Below are positions 42,400 through 50,770 of a stretch of DNA of 64,000 bases, piece by piece. Source of the DNA: Jannaschia pohangensis (GTDB lineage Bacteria > Pseudomonadota > Alphaproteobacteria > Rhodobacterales > Rhodobacteraceae). The notes under the pieces were generated by a model. The model saw only the letters and a program-made list of their open reading frames with translations. It was not told where the DNA came from and did not search any database. The translations under genes and the position numbers were made by a program. The DNA is taken from positions 310,001 through 374,000 of the forward strand of contig NZ_FORA01000002.1 of NCBI RefSeq assembly GCF_900113875.1, in the 5' to 3' direction. The stretch's first letter is position 1. Each line of letters starts with the position of its first letter.

Positions 42400-42765
42400 A
42401 TGAACAGGCTAGTCGCGATCCTGACCGCAGCGGTCCTCTTGCCATCCGCAGTCCATGCGGACGCCGCAGATCAACTGGCCGTTTGCGTGGGCGATACCCT
42501 CGCGACCCTGAACCAGGACGAGCCGGTCGAGACGATATCCGTGCGCCACGAAGAAGATCGGCCGGACGGCATTGGGACCTTCATCTCCGGTCGCGTTGGC
42601 CAACATGAGATCTGGGTCGTTCTGTTCGACTCCGAGCAGACGCCACCCGTTGTCTGGGAAACCGACACCGGCGAAACCGGCATCCCTTTCCGAACCCCGG
42701 TTCCAGCCAAGGTTCTTGCCGCTTTCGCAGGGTGCGGTGCGGGATTCGCGGGGACATGGCGGTAA
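42400..42765 (+). CDS. Small secreted unknown protein
   Basis: A 121-residue protein with a Sec signal peptide (LVAILTAAVLLPSAVHADA). Mature sequence is about 100 residues with two cysteines (one near the N-terminus, one in FAGCGAGF), which could form a disulfide. No family is recognised. It is 45 nt downstream of the GST gene on the same strand and may be cotranscribed. Confidence 0.65.
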   Translation: MNRLVAILTAAVLLPSAVHADAADQLAVCVGDTLATLNQDEPVETISVRHEEDRPDGIGTFISGRVGQHEIWVVLFDSEQTPPVVWETDTGETGIPFRTPVPAKVLAAFAGCGAGFAGTWR

Positions 42766-42853
42766 GAGCTTTGGACGGAACCGGTCATGCCGGATCGGCC
42801 ATCGTCGAACATGACCCCCAAAGATTTCCCCTCGCCGGAACGCGATCGAACCG

Positions 42854-43822
42854 TCACCCCTCGATCAGGCCGAGCGAGCGGAAAGACACTTCCTGATCCT
42901 TGCCGATGATCATGTGGTCGTGGATCACGATATCTAGCGCGCCGCAGGCGGCCATGATCCGCCCCGTCATTTCGATATCCGCCTCGCTCGGCGTGGGGTC
43001 GCCCGAAGGGTGGTTGTGGACGAGGATCAGCGCGCTGGCATTCAATTCCAGCGCCCGGCGCGTCACCTCGCGCGGATAGACGGGGACATGATCGACCGTC
43101 CCCTCGCCCTGCGCCTCGTCCGCGATGACGCGGTTCTTGCGGTCCAGAAAAAGGATGCGGAACTGTTCGGTGTCGCGGTGCGCCATGGTCGTGCGGCAAT
43201 AGGTGACGACATCCGACCAGGACGACAGAACCTCCCGATTGAGGATCTTGGCTTGACCCATGCGATGCGCAAAGGCTTCGACGATGCGCAGTTGCAGGAA
43301 CACCCTGTCCGTCGCTCCCTCCACCCGAAGGATGTTGCGCTCGGATGCCGCGACGACGCCGTTGAGATCGCCGAAGGCCAGCAAGAGACGTTTCGCCAGG
43401 GGTTTCACGTCGATCCGGGGGATGGCGTTGAACAGCATCAGCTCCAGAAGCTCGTATTCCGGCATCGCCTGATGGCCGCCCGACAGGAACCGGCCGCGCA
43501 GCCGTTCGCGGTGCCCCCAGTAGTGCGGCCGCTGCGCGCCATCGGCGTCGCGCACCATGCCGCCCCCGGCGCTCTCCGAGGGGGCAAGCCGGTCCGGTCG
43601 GCGCCATGTCCTGGCATGTGCGGGTTGCGTGACGACACCGGGCGGCGGCAGGCGCGCCTCCAGTTCGTCCAATCCGCGCTGCGCGGCCTCGCCGAACCCA
43701 CCGGCTGACCGGTCCTCAGCGGCGACATAGATCGGGATTTCGGGGCGGGTGGTGGCAGACGCCGGCAGTTTGTCCTGAACCCAGTTCTTGAGCGTGGAAA
43801 GATCGAAACGAGTGTTCTTCAT
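42854..43822 (-). CDS. radC: RadC-family JAMM-domain protein
   Basis: RadC proteins carry an MPN+/JAMM metalloprotease-like domain; the historical DNA-repair role is doubtful. The 322-residue product has a variable N-terminal region of about 90 residues, the helix-hairpin-helix-like part LRGRFLSGGHQAMPEYELLELML, and the metal motif VHNHPSGDPTPSEAD with the conserved Glu upstream. The long N-terminal tail is unusual; core RadC is about 220 residues. The ATG at 43822 is used, divergent from suhB. Confidence 0.93.
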   Translation of the reverse strand: MKNTRFDLSTLKNWVQDKLPASATTRPEIPIYVAAEDRSAGGFGEAAQRGLDELEARLPPPGVVTQPAHARTWRRPDRLAPSESAGGGMVRDADGAQRPHYWGHRERLRGRFLSGGHQAMPEYELLELMLFNAIPRIDVKPLAKRLLLAFGDLNGVVAASERNILRVEGATDRVFLQLRIVEAFAHRMGQAKILNREVLSSWSDVVTYCRTTMAHRDTEQFRILFLDRKNRVIADEAQGEGTVDHVPVYPREVTRRALELNASALILVHNHPSGDPTPSEADIEMTGRIMAACGALDIVIHDHMIIGKDQEVSFRSLGLIEG

Positions 43823-43970
43823 GCGCCCCCCGGCCCTGCGATCCGACGACACTAGGGCGACACTGGTAAACGGATCGTTAATGGCGCGCCATCTCGGGAC
43901 CTCCGCCGCCCGTTGCCCATTGCCGCAACACCGGTTACACGCGCCGCCTGACCGGACCCGGAGTGCGACG

Positions 43971-44765
43971 ATGCAAGGCAGTGCCAACCTCAACGTGATG
44001 ATCAAGGCCGCCCGCAAGGCCGGACGCTCCCTGCTGAAGGATTTCGGCGAGGTCGAGAACCTTCAGGTGTCGACCAAGGGCCCCGGCGATTTCGTCAGCC
44101 GGGCCGACCGCCGGGCCGAGGAGATCATTCGCGAAGACCTGACCGAGGCGCGCCCCTCCTATGGGTGGCTGGGCGAGGAATCGGACCCGGTCGAAGGCAA
44201 GGATCCGACCCGCCGCTGGATCGTGGACCCGCTGGACGGCACGACGAACTTCCTGCACGGGATGCCCCATTGGGCAGTGTCCATCGCGCTGGAACACAAG
44301 GGCGAAATCACCTCTGCCGTCATCTACGACCCGACCAAGGACGAGCTGTTCTGGGCGGAAAAGGGCACCGGTGCCTGGCTTGACGGGCGCTCGCGTCTGC
44401 GGGTGTCGGGTCGCACCTCGATGATCGAGACGGTCTATGCGACGGGCCTGCCCTTTGCCGGGGGCAGATACCTGCCTGCCGCGCTCAAGGATCTGGGGAA
44501 CCTGCTGCCGGTCTGTGCGGGCGTGCGCCGCTTCGGGGCCGCCTCCCTGGACCTCGCCTATGTCGCTGCGGGCCGCTACGACGGCTATTGGGAGCGGGGC
44601 CTGAAGCCCTGGGACATCGCGGCAGGCATCCTGATCGTGCGCGAGGCAGGCGGCTTTGTGGAGCCGATCCGCGCGGCGCAGAACATGCTGGAAGACGGGC
44701 ACCTGATCGCGGGCTCCGGCGGCGTGTTCGACAAGTTCGCCAAGATCATTCGCGACGGCGACTGA
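43971..44765 (+). CDS. suhB: Inositol monophosphatase family protein SuhB
   Basis: A 264-residue Mg-dependent phosphatase. It has the metal motifs GWLGEESD, WIVDPLDGTTNFLHG and the C-terminal LKPWDIAAGILIVREAGG, all diagnostic of IMPase/SuhB. It hydrolyses inositol-1-phosphate or related sugar phosphates; SuhB also associates with rRNA antitermination complexes in E. coli. The frame is open upstream to 43788, but ATG 43971 gives the family start. Confidence 0.95.
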   Translation: MQGSANLNVMIKAARKAGRSLLKDFGEVENLQVSTKGPGDFVSRADRRAEEIIREDLTEARPSYGWLGEESDPVEGKDPTRRWIVDPLDGTTNFLHGMPHWAVSIALEHKGEITSAVIYDPTKDELFWAEKGTGAWLDGRSRLRVSGRTSMIETVYATGLPFAGGRYLPAALKDLGNLLPVCAGVRRFGAASLDLAYVAAGRYDGYWERGLKPWDIAAGILIVREAGGFVEPIRAAQNMLEDGHLIAGSGGVFDKFAKIIRDGD

Positions 44766-44771
44766 CGTCCC

Positions 44772-45803
44772 TCAGGCCTGCGCGGTCGGATAACGGTTGC
44801 GCAGCGCGCCTGCGACATCGGCGAACCAGGGTGCAAACCCTGCTGTCTGGCTGTCGGTGTCTGCAATCTCGCCCATCCGATGGCAAAGCCCGTCGACAAC
44901 CGACGGCACCGCCCCCATCCGGTCCAGGCGCAGGGCCTCCTCCGCGTCGGTCCAGCCCGCTTCGGCCAGCCGCATCGCGATCTTCTTGAGACGGTTGGCC
45001 GCCACCAGCACCGCAAGGCGCCGCGCAAGTTTGCGAGCGGTCTCGTCAGGGATGAATTCCGCCAGCAAATCGTCGGTCGGGGCCCGGTCGATCCCCCACC
45101 AATCGTCGGCGATCATCCAGCTCAGATCCTCGACCCCGCTGCGGCGACCGAACATGTCCCAGTCAAACCACAGGACGGTTCCGTCGGGCTGCACCGATCC
45201 GTTGGCCAGCCGCGCGTCCCAACGGGTGAAGCGCGACGGTGCCGCGGTCAGCGACCGGGCAAGGGCATCGGCATCGACCTGAGGGCGGGCGATGGCCAGA
45301 TCACCCGACAGGAAATACGGCTGTGACACCAGATCCTCGGCCCAGCCGGGACGGGTGCCGAGACCGGGCAAGCGGGCCAGGACATCCAGACGGCGGTCCA
45401 TCGCGGCGCGGCAGGCATCAAGCGATGCCATCGCCGCGCGGGCAAGGGCAATCCGCCGGTCGGGGTCGGCCTTGACCATCGCATGGGACAGGCGGTTCCG
45501 GCCCCCGTCCTGCTGGAGCAGCAAGCCCTCGCGAAAACCGATCACACGCGGCACCGGGGCGCCTTCGGAGGACAGAACCTGCAGCAGCCCCGCCTCGGCT
45601 TCGGCCCGGGCGGCGGCGGCCCGTCGCGTGGCGATCACGGTGCTGCCGTCGTCGAGTTGCAAGCGCACCGACTGACGTCCCTTGCCGCCGGGCGCGGTCA
45701 CGGCATCGACCGACTTGCCGGTCATCTGAACCGTCAAGGCCTTGATCCAGCCCAGAGAGCCTGGCTTGAAAGAGATCGTCGGGGCGTCGGACACGGTCAG
45801 CAT
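44772..45803 (-). CDS. Phosphotransferase of the aminoglycoside/choline-kinase fold
   Basis: A 343-residue kinase-like protein. The N-lobe has VRLQLDDGSTVIATRR, the C-lobe catalytic loop reads RWDARLANGSV, where kinases of this fold have H-x-D-x-x-x-x-N, and the metal-site motif is LWFDWDMFG. The catalytic Asp and Asn are in place (W-D-A-R-L-A-N). Substrate unknown; antibiotic resistance should not be assumed. ATG 45803 is chosen. Convergent with suhB (6 nt apart) and divergent from deoC. Confidence 0.82.
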   Translation of the reverse strand: MLTVSDAPTISFKPGSLGWIKALTVQMTGKSVDAVTAPGGKGRQSVRLQLDDGSTVIATRRAAAARAEAEAGLLQVLSSEGAPVPRVIGFREGLLLQQDGGRNRLSHAMVKADPDRRIALARAAMASLDACRAAMDRRLDVLARLPGLGTRPGWAEDLVSQPYFLSGDLAIARPQVDADALARSLTAAPSRFTRWDARLANGSVQPDGTVLWFDWDMFGRRSGVEDLSWMIADDWWGIDRAPTDDLLAEFIPDETARKLARRLAVLVAANRLKKIAMRLAEAGWTDAEEALRLDRMGAVPSVVDGLCHRMGEIADTDSQTAGFAPWFADVAGALRNRYPTAQA

Positions 45804-45915
45804 ACTCCTGAAAACGTCGATCGGCCCCCAGATCGTCGCAGGGGCAAGGTTGCACTCAGGCCTTGGGCCATGCAACGCTTTTCCAGAAACCTGATGGCAA
45901 AATCCCGGAATTTCC

Positions 45916-46869
45916 GTGTCCAATACCGAACTGCCCCGAAATGACGGCCTGGCCTTCGACCCCGCGGTGGTCGAAGCGGTCCGCGTCAACACACCCGCAT
46001 CCCAGCGTCGGGCGGCCTCTCTGCCCGCGCGTCGGTCGCTCAAGAAAGACCATCAGGCGGCCTGGCTGGCCCGCGCGATCAGCATGATCGACCTGACGAC
46101 GCTGTCGGGCGACGACACGCCGGGCCGGGTAAAACGCTTGTGCGCCAAGGCGTTGCAGCCGGTGCGTCCGGACCTGCTGGAGGCCATCGGCCTGCCGGAC
46201 CTGACGACCGGGGCGATCTGCGTCTATCACGAGATGGTGCCGGTCGCGGTCGAAGCGGTCCGGGGTCGCATCCCTGTCGCCGCCGTGTCGACCGGCTTTC
46301 CGGCGGGCCTGTCGCCCTTCGATCTGCGCTTGGCCGAGATTGAGCGGTCCGTCGCCGAAGGCGCCACCGAGATCGACATCGTCATCTCGCGTCGCCATGT
46401 CCTGACCGGAAACTGGGCCGCACTTTATGACGAGACGGCACAGATGCGCGCCGCCTGCGGGCCCGCCCACATGAAGGCGATTCTGGCGACCGGAGAGCTT
46501 GGGACGCTGAAGAACGTGATGAAGGCCAGCATGGTCACGATGATGGCCGGGTCGGATTTCATCAAGACCTCGACCGGCAAGGAAGCCGTGAACGCCACGC
46601 TCCCCGTCTCGCTGACCATGATGCGTGCGATCCGCACCTATGAGGCGATGAGCGGGTTCAAGGTCGGCTACAAACCGGCGGGCGGCGTGTCGAAGGCCAA
46701 GGATGCGGTGACCTATCTGGCGCTCCTGAAGGAAGAACTCGGCGATCGTTGGCTGCGCCCGGATCTGTTTCGCTTCGGGGCCTCGTCCCTGCTCGGTGAT
46801 ATCGAGCGGCAGTTGGAGCATCACGTGACGGGCCGGTATTCGGCCAGCTATCGCCACGCCGTAGGCTGA
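45916..46869 (+). CDS. deoC: Deoxyribose-phosphate aldolase
   Basis: DeoC cleaves 2-deoxyribose-5-phosphate to glyceraldehyde-3-phosphate and acetaldehyde. The 317-residue protein is the long form, with an extra N-terminal segment of about 60 residues. The active-site lysine is in DFIKTSTGKEAV, the proton-relay Lys in FKVGYKPAGGVSKAKD, and the Asp in ATEIDIVISR. The start is GTG 45916, preceded by GGAA. A stem-loop follows the stop and leads into an aldehyde dehydrogenase gene that could remove the acetaldehyde. Confidence 0.94.
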   Translation: MSNTELPRNDGLAFDPAVVEAVRVNTPASQRRAASLPARRSLKKDHQAAWLARAISMIDLTTLSGDDTPGRVKRLCAKALQPVRPDLLEAIGLPDLTTGAICVYHEMVPVAVEAVRGRIPVAAVSTGFPAGLSPFDLRLAEIERSVAEGATEIDIVISRRHVLTGNWAALYDETAQMRAACGPAHMKAILATGELGTLKNVMKASMVTMMAGSDFIKTSTGKEAVNATLPVSLTMMRAIRTYEAMSGFKVGYKPAGGVSKAKDAVTYLALLKEELGDRWLRPDLFRFGASSLLGDIERQLEHHVTGRYSASYRHAVG

Positions 46870-46873
46870 GGGC

Positions 46874-46934
46874 GGGAGCGAGGGGCCAGCCCCTCGCGCT
46901 CCCCGGAGTATTTGGAAAGCAGAGAAGGCGCAAA
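46874..46934 (+). repeat. Stem-loop repeat between deoC and the aldehyde dehydrogenase gene
   Basis: GCGAGGGGC-CA-GCCCCTCGC is a perfect 9-bp stem (46878-46897), extended by GGGAGC/GCTCCC with a one-base bulge. It is followed by CCGGAGTATTTGGAAAGCAG and AGAAGGCG before the ATG. The hairpin plus CCGGAGTATTTGG tail is a motif seen before many genes in Rhodobacterales. It may attenuate or process the deoC-ALDH message. Confidence 0.6.
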
Positions 46935-49244
46935 ATGACCGTGGCCGAGATTTTCGAGAGCATGGAATGGGGCCCCGCCCCCGAGAGCCGCGCCGAGGCG
47001 GATGCCTGGTTGGACCGGCATGGACGCAGCTTTGGCCACTACATCGGCGGCACGCGCGGCAAGCCGGGCAAGACATTTGACACCGTGAACCCCGCGACGG
47101 GCGAGGTTCTGGCGCAGGTGACCCAAGGGACGGACGCGGATGTGACGGCGGCGGTCAAGGCCGCGCGCAAGGCCCAGAAGGGGTGGGCCGCGACGTCAGA
47201 CCATGACCGGGCGAAGGTGCTTTATGCCATCGCGCGGGGGCTGCAAAAACACGCGCGTCTGTTGGCCGTGCTCGAGGTGCTGGACACCGGCAAGCCCATC
47301 CGGGAGGCCCGCGATATCGACGTGGCCCTGGCCGCGCGGCACTTCTATCATCATGCGGGCCACGCGGAGTTGCGCGCCGAGCTGATGCCGGACGCGGAAC
47401 CATGGGGCGTCTGCGGGCAGATCGTGCCGTGGAATTTCCCCCTGCTGATGCTGGCCTGGAAGATCGCCCCGGCGCTGGCCATGGGGAACACGGTTGTGTT
47501 GAAGCCCGCCGAATGGACGCCGCTGACCGCGCTGGCCTTTGCCGACATCTGCGATGGAGCGGGCGTGCCGCCGGGGGTCATCAACATCGTCACCGGCGAC
47601 GGCGAAACCGGGGCCGCGCTGACCGCCGCCCAGATCGACAAGCTTGCCTTTACCGGCAGCACCGAAGTGGGCCGCATCCTGCGCCGGGCCACGGCCGGGC
47701 GCGAGATGGGGCTGACGCTGGAGTTGGGGGGCAAATCCCCCTACGTCGTCTTCGAGGACGCCGATATCGACGGTGCGGTCGAGGGGCTGGTCGATGCCAT
47801 CTGGTTCAACGGCGGACAGGTCTGCTGCGCCGGATCGCGCCTGTTGGTGCAGGAGGGGATCGCCGAGGATTTCCTGACCCGGCTCAAAACCCGCATGGCC
47901 CGCATCCGTGTTGGCGATCCCTTGGATAAATCGGTCGACATGGGTGCGCTCGTCCATGCCGACCACAAGGCCCACGTCGAGGCGATTCTGACCCGCACCA
48001 CTGGCACCATCACCCGGGGCGAGGCGCCCGAGGGGTGTTATCTGCCGCCGATCCTGGTGACCGACCTGCATTCGGCCGATCCGCTGATGCAGCAGGAGGT
48101 GTTCGGCCCGGTCCTTGCCGCGATGACCTTCCGCACCCCCGCCGAGGCGGTGCAGCTGGCCAATGACACGCCCTATGGTCTGGCCGCGTCGGTCTGGTCA
48201 CAGGACATCGACATGGCGCTGGACACCGCGCCGCGCATCCGGGCCGGTGTGATCTGGGTCAATGGCGCCAACATGCTGGACGCCGCCGCACCCTTTGGCG
48301 GCATGCGCGAGTCGGGGTTCGGTCGCGAAGGCGGGGTCGCCGGACTGGCCGCCTATGTGCGCCCCGTGCAGGGGGCCAACCTGACCGCGTTGAAGGTCTA
48401 CGACGACCCGAAAGGCGTGACCCCGGCGATGGACCGGACCGCGAAGATGTTCATCGGCGGCAAGCAGGCCCGGCCCGACGGGGGCTATACCCGCGCCGTC
48501 ATCGGCCCCAAGGGTCGGGTGGGCGAGGTCGGCATCGCCAACCGCAAGGATCTGCGCAATGCGGTCGAGGCGGCCCACGCCGCGAAATCCTGGAGCGGGT
48601 CGACGGGGCATCTGCGGGCGCAGATCCTCTATTACCTGGCCGAGAACCTGTCCGCGCGCGAAGCGGAGTTCGACGCGCGGCTGACGGCTCAGACCGGCAG
48701 CAAGGGCGAGACATCCGAGGCGATCCGCCACCTGTTCCGATGGGCCGCCTGGGCCGACAAGAATGACGGGCGGACCCTGGGTGTGCCGATGGGGGGGCTG
48801 GCGCTGGCGCTCAACACGCCGATGGGCGTGGTCGGAGCCTTCGCCCCGGAGGAGGCCCCGCTGACGGGTCTGGTGCAGATCATCGGGGCGGCGCTCGCCA
48901 CCGGCAACCGGCTGGTCGTCGCGGCACCGGAAACCGCGCCGCTGACCGCGACGGACCTGTATCAGGTTCTGGAGACGTCGGACGTCCCCGCCGGCGTGGT
49001 CAACATCCTGACCGGAGACCACGCCGAACTGGCCGCGCAAATGGCGGGCCACCGGGACATCGACGCGGTCTGGAGCTTTTCGTCAGCCGATATCTCTGCG
49101 GTGATCGAGAGGGAGGCCGCAGGCGACCTGAAGCGCACATGGGTCAACAACGGTCGCACGCGCGACTGGTCATCGGGCGACACGGCACCGTGGCGCGCGG
49201 CGTCCACGGACGTCCAGACCATCTGGATCCCGTTCGGCGTCTGA
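46935..49244 (+). CDS. ALDH16-like aldehyde dehydrogenase with inactive second domain
   Basis: A 769-residue protein with two aldehyde-dehydrogenase domains in tandem. The N-terminal domain (about 1-490) is complete: VVPWNFPLL-like substrate region QIVPWNFPL, Glu263 in LELGGKSPYV, and the nucleophilic Cys in FNGGQVCCAGSRL (297/298). The C-terminal domain (about 500-769) keeps the nucleotide fold (MGVVGAFAPEEAPLTG, GVVNILTGD) but has no catalytic Cys segment and is truncated. This is the ALDH16 layout known from animals and some bacteria including Rhodobacteraceae. Location after deoC suggests oxidation of acetaldehyde. Confidence 0.92.
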   Translation: MTVAEIFESMEWGPAPESRAEADAWLDRHGRSFGHYIGGTRGKPGKTFDTVNPATGEVLAQVTQGTDADVTAAVKAARKAQKGWAATSDHDRAKVLYAIARGLQKHARLLAVLEVLDTGKPIREARDIDVALAARHFYHHAGHAELRAELMPDAEPWGVCGQIVPWNFPLLMLAWKIAPALAMGNTVVLKPAEWTPLTALAFADICDGAGVPPGVINIVTGDGETGAALTAAQIDKLAFTGSTEVGRILRRATAGREMGLTLELGGKSPYVVFEDADIDGAVEGLVDAIWFNGGQVCCAGSRLLVQEGIAEDFLTRLKTRMARIRVGDPLDKSVDMGALVHADHKAHVEAILTRTTGTITRGEAPEGCYLPPILVTDLHSADPLMQQEVFGPVLAAMTFRTPAEAVQLANDTPYGLAASVWSQDIDMALDTAPRIRAGVIWVNGANMLDAAAPFGGMRESGFGREGGVAGLAAYVRPVQGANLTALKVYDDPKGVTPAMDRTAKMFIGGKQARPDGGYTRAVIGPKGRVGEVGIANRKDLRNAVEAAHAAKSWSGSTGHLRAQILYYLAENLSAREAEFDARLTAQTGSKGETSEAIRHLFRWAAWADKNDGRTLGVPMGGLALALNTPMGVVGAFAPEEAPLTGLVQIIGAALATGNRLVVAAPETAPLTATDLYQVLETSDVPAGVVNILTGDHAELAAQMAGHRDIDAVWSFSSADISAVIEREAAGDLKRTWVNNGRTRDWSSGDTAPWRAASTDVQTIWIPFGV

Positions 49245-49293
49245 CCCCGATGCGAAGGCAATTCCGGGCGCAACCGGCGCCCGGACCGGCGGA

Positions 49294-49458
49294 TCAGCGA
49301 ACCGGCGACCGGAAAATGAACACGCCGAGCACGACAATCGTCACGAGGGCCGCTCCCCATCCGGGGTGAGTCGGATTGATCTGGTAGCCCGCGAATTCAA
49401 AGGCGAGATCACCGATGCAGGTCATGCCAAGGACCGGAATATCAAAGCAATTCGTCAT
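49294..49458 (-). CDS. Small putative membrane protein, 54 residues
   Basis: A short frame on the minus strand encodes MTNCFDIPVLGMTCIGDLAF, then EFAGYQINPTHPGWGAALVT and IVVLGVFIFRSPVR. The C-terminal third is a single hydrophobic helix with basic end, and AGGT lies eight bases before the ATG. It is too short for most gene callers and has no recognised family. The coding potential is inferred from the membrane-like pattern and the plausible start only. Confidence 0.45.
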   Translation of the reverse strand: MTNCFDIPVLGMTCIGDLAFEFAGYQINPTHPGWGAALVTIVVLGVFIFRSPVR

Positions 49459-49750
49459 TTTCGATTACCTGTGTTTTACCAATTCAAACCCGGGGCCACA
49501 CCACCCCTTCGTGACAACCATACCGCCGAAATGAGGCGCGCATGGGGCATTGTCGTGGCGGCCTTTTCCACATTTGGGCAACAGGACCTGGCGCCGGACC
49601 ATCGCCGTAGGGCGCGTTCGGAGAATGCAGGCCACAGGCAAGTGTCCTCAAACAATTCCCGAATGGCCGACGTGGCGCGACGACCCGCGCCTTGGAATGG
49701 ACGTCATTGCCCGAATCCTCCGCGCCCGAAAACGGCAAATCCGAGATGTG
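49459..49750. other. Intergenic stretch with no convincing gene
   Basis: 292 bases between the small putative membrane protein and the end of the OxyR-like gene. It is somewhat less GC-rich than its surroundings (for example TCGATTACCTGTGTTTTACC). Open frames across it are antisense to the OxyR-like gene or Arg/Pro-rich and were not accepted. No clear terminator, RNA or repeat was seen. Confidence 0.5.
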
Positions 49751-50671
49751 TCAGCCGATCACGCGGACCTCCGGGGCGGCGCGCGACAGGGTGGTGCGGA
49801 TCGCATGGGCGAGCTCTGAATAGGCGTCCCCCGGTCCCGCCGTGCGACGCCAGATCATGCCGATGTCGCGTCCCGGTGCCGGGTCGGACAGGGGGCGCGC
49901 GACCACCAGCGCCTCGCGCGCGACTTCGGACCGGACGTAGAGCGCGGGCAGGATGGACAGGCCAAGACCCGTCGCAACCATCTGTCGAAGCGTGTCCAGC
50001 GATGTCCCCGCATAGTCGAGCGACAGCAGAGCCCCCGTCTCTTCGGCCAGGGCCGCGACGGTGTCGTGCAGGCGGTGCCCGGCCTCGAGCGTCATCACCG
50101 TCTCGCCGCGCAGAGCGTTGCGGGGCAGAACCTCATGGGTGCAAAGCGGGTGATCCGCCGGAAGCACCGCCAGAAGCGGTTCGTGGAACAACGGCTCCAC
50201 ATGCAGGTCGGGCGCTTCCAGCGGGACCGGAAAGAACAGCGCATCCAGACTGCCGTCGCGCAGCCGTCCGAGCAGGTCGGATGCCGTCCCTTCGCGGACA
50301 TAGAACTTCAGCTTGGGGAACTTGCTGTGAAGGTCGGGAATGATCAGCGGCAGGAAATATCCGCCAAGCGATCCGACGATGCCGACCCGGATCGTGCCAC
50401 CAAGCGGATCGGCCCCACCCCGCGCGACGGCGGCGATATCGGCCACGTCGCGCAAGACGACCCGCGCCCGCGCCACCACCTGCGCCCCGACGGGCGTGAG
50501 GGTGACACCTGACCGGGACCTCTCGACCAGCTGGACACCCAGCTTGCCTTCCAGCTCCCGCAGTTGGGCGCTAAGGGTGGGTTGGGTCACGTGGACGCTT
50601 TCGGCGGCACGCCGGAAATGGAGCGTATCCGCGACGGCGACCAGATAACGAAACTGCTGTAGCGTGGGCAT
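49751..50671 (-). CDS. oxyR: OxyR-like LysR-family regulator lacking the redox cysteines
   Basis: A 306-residue LysR regulator closest to OxyR. The DNA-binding part HFRRAAESVHVTQPTLSAQL matches OxyR closely, and the effector domain aligns throughout (LPADHPL, TSLDTLRQMVATGLGLSILPAL, DIGMIWRR). The two cysteines that form the peroxide-sensing disulfide in E. coli OxyR (199 and 208) are R200 and A209 here, in TLEAGHRLHDTVAALAEETG. The only cysteine is C177. Peroxide sensing by the known mechanism is therefore excluded. An OxyR-type half operator lies 11 bp upstream, and it is divergent from mrp. Confidence 0.85.
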   Translation of the reverse strand: MPTLQQFRYLVAVADTLHFRRAAESVHVTQPTLSAQLRELEGKLGVQLVERSRSGVTLTPVGAQVVARARVVLRDVADIAAVARGGADPLGGTIRVGIVGSLGGYFLPLIIPDLHSKFPKLKFYVREGTASDLLGRLRDGSLDALFFPVPLEAPDLHVEPLFHEPLLAVLPADHPLCTHEVLPRNALRGETVMTLEAGHRLHDTVAALAEETGALLSLDYAGTSLDTLRQMVATGLGLSILPALYVRSEVAREALVVARPLSDPAPGRDIGMIWRRTAGPGDAYSELAHAIRTTLSRAAPEVRVIG

Positions 50672-50681
50672 CAGCCCTCCG

Positions 50682-50696
50682 ATAGCTCAGGACTAT
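50682..50696. promoter_or_regulatory. OxyR-type operator half (ATAG-N7-CTAT)
   Basis: ATAG-CTCAGGA-CTAT matches the OxyR half-site pattern exactly. Seven bases later TATC (50704-50707) occupies the place of the next ATAG imperfectly. It lies between the OxyR-like start (50671) and mrpA (50771), a fitting place for autoregulation or control of mrp. Confidence 0.65.
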
Positions 50697-50770
50697 TGAA
50701 CTTTATCTAGTCGCATGACTTGAACAATCAAACCCCGCTGCTATCTGGCCACCAGACGCGAAGGAAGACG

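Noticed and set aside
43868-43885. GTAA-N8-TTAA between radC and suhB as a CtrA box
   Set aside because: Spacing is eight rather than seven and the first half is imperfect.
44772-45803. Aminoglycoside-resistance gene
   Set aside because: It has the kinase fold, but the match is to the general family and sits among housekeeping genes; resistance is not supported.
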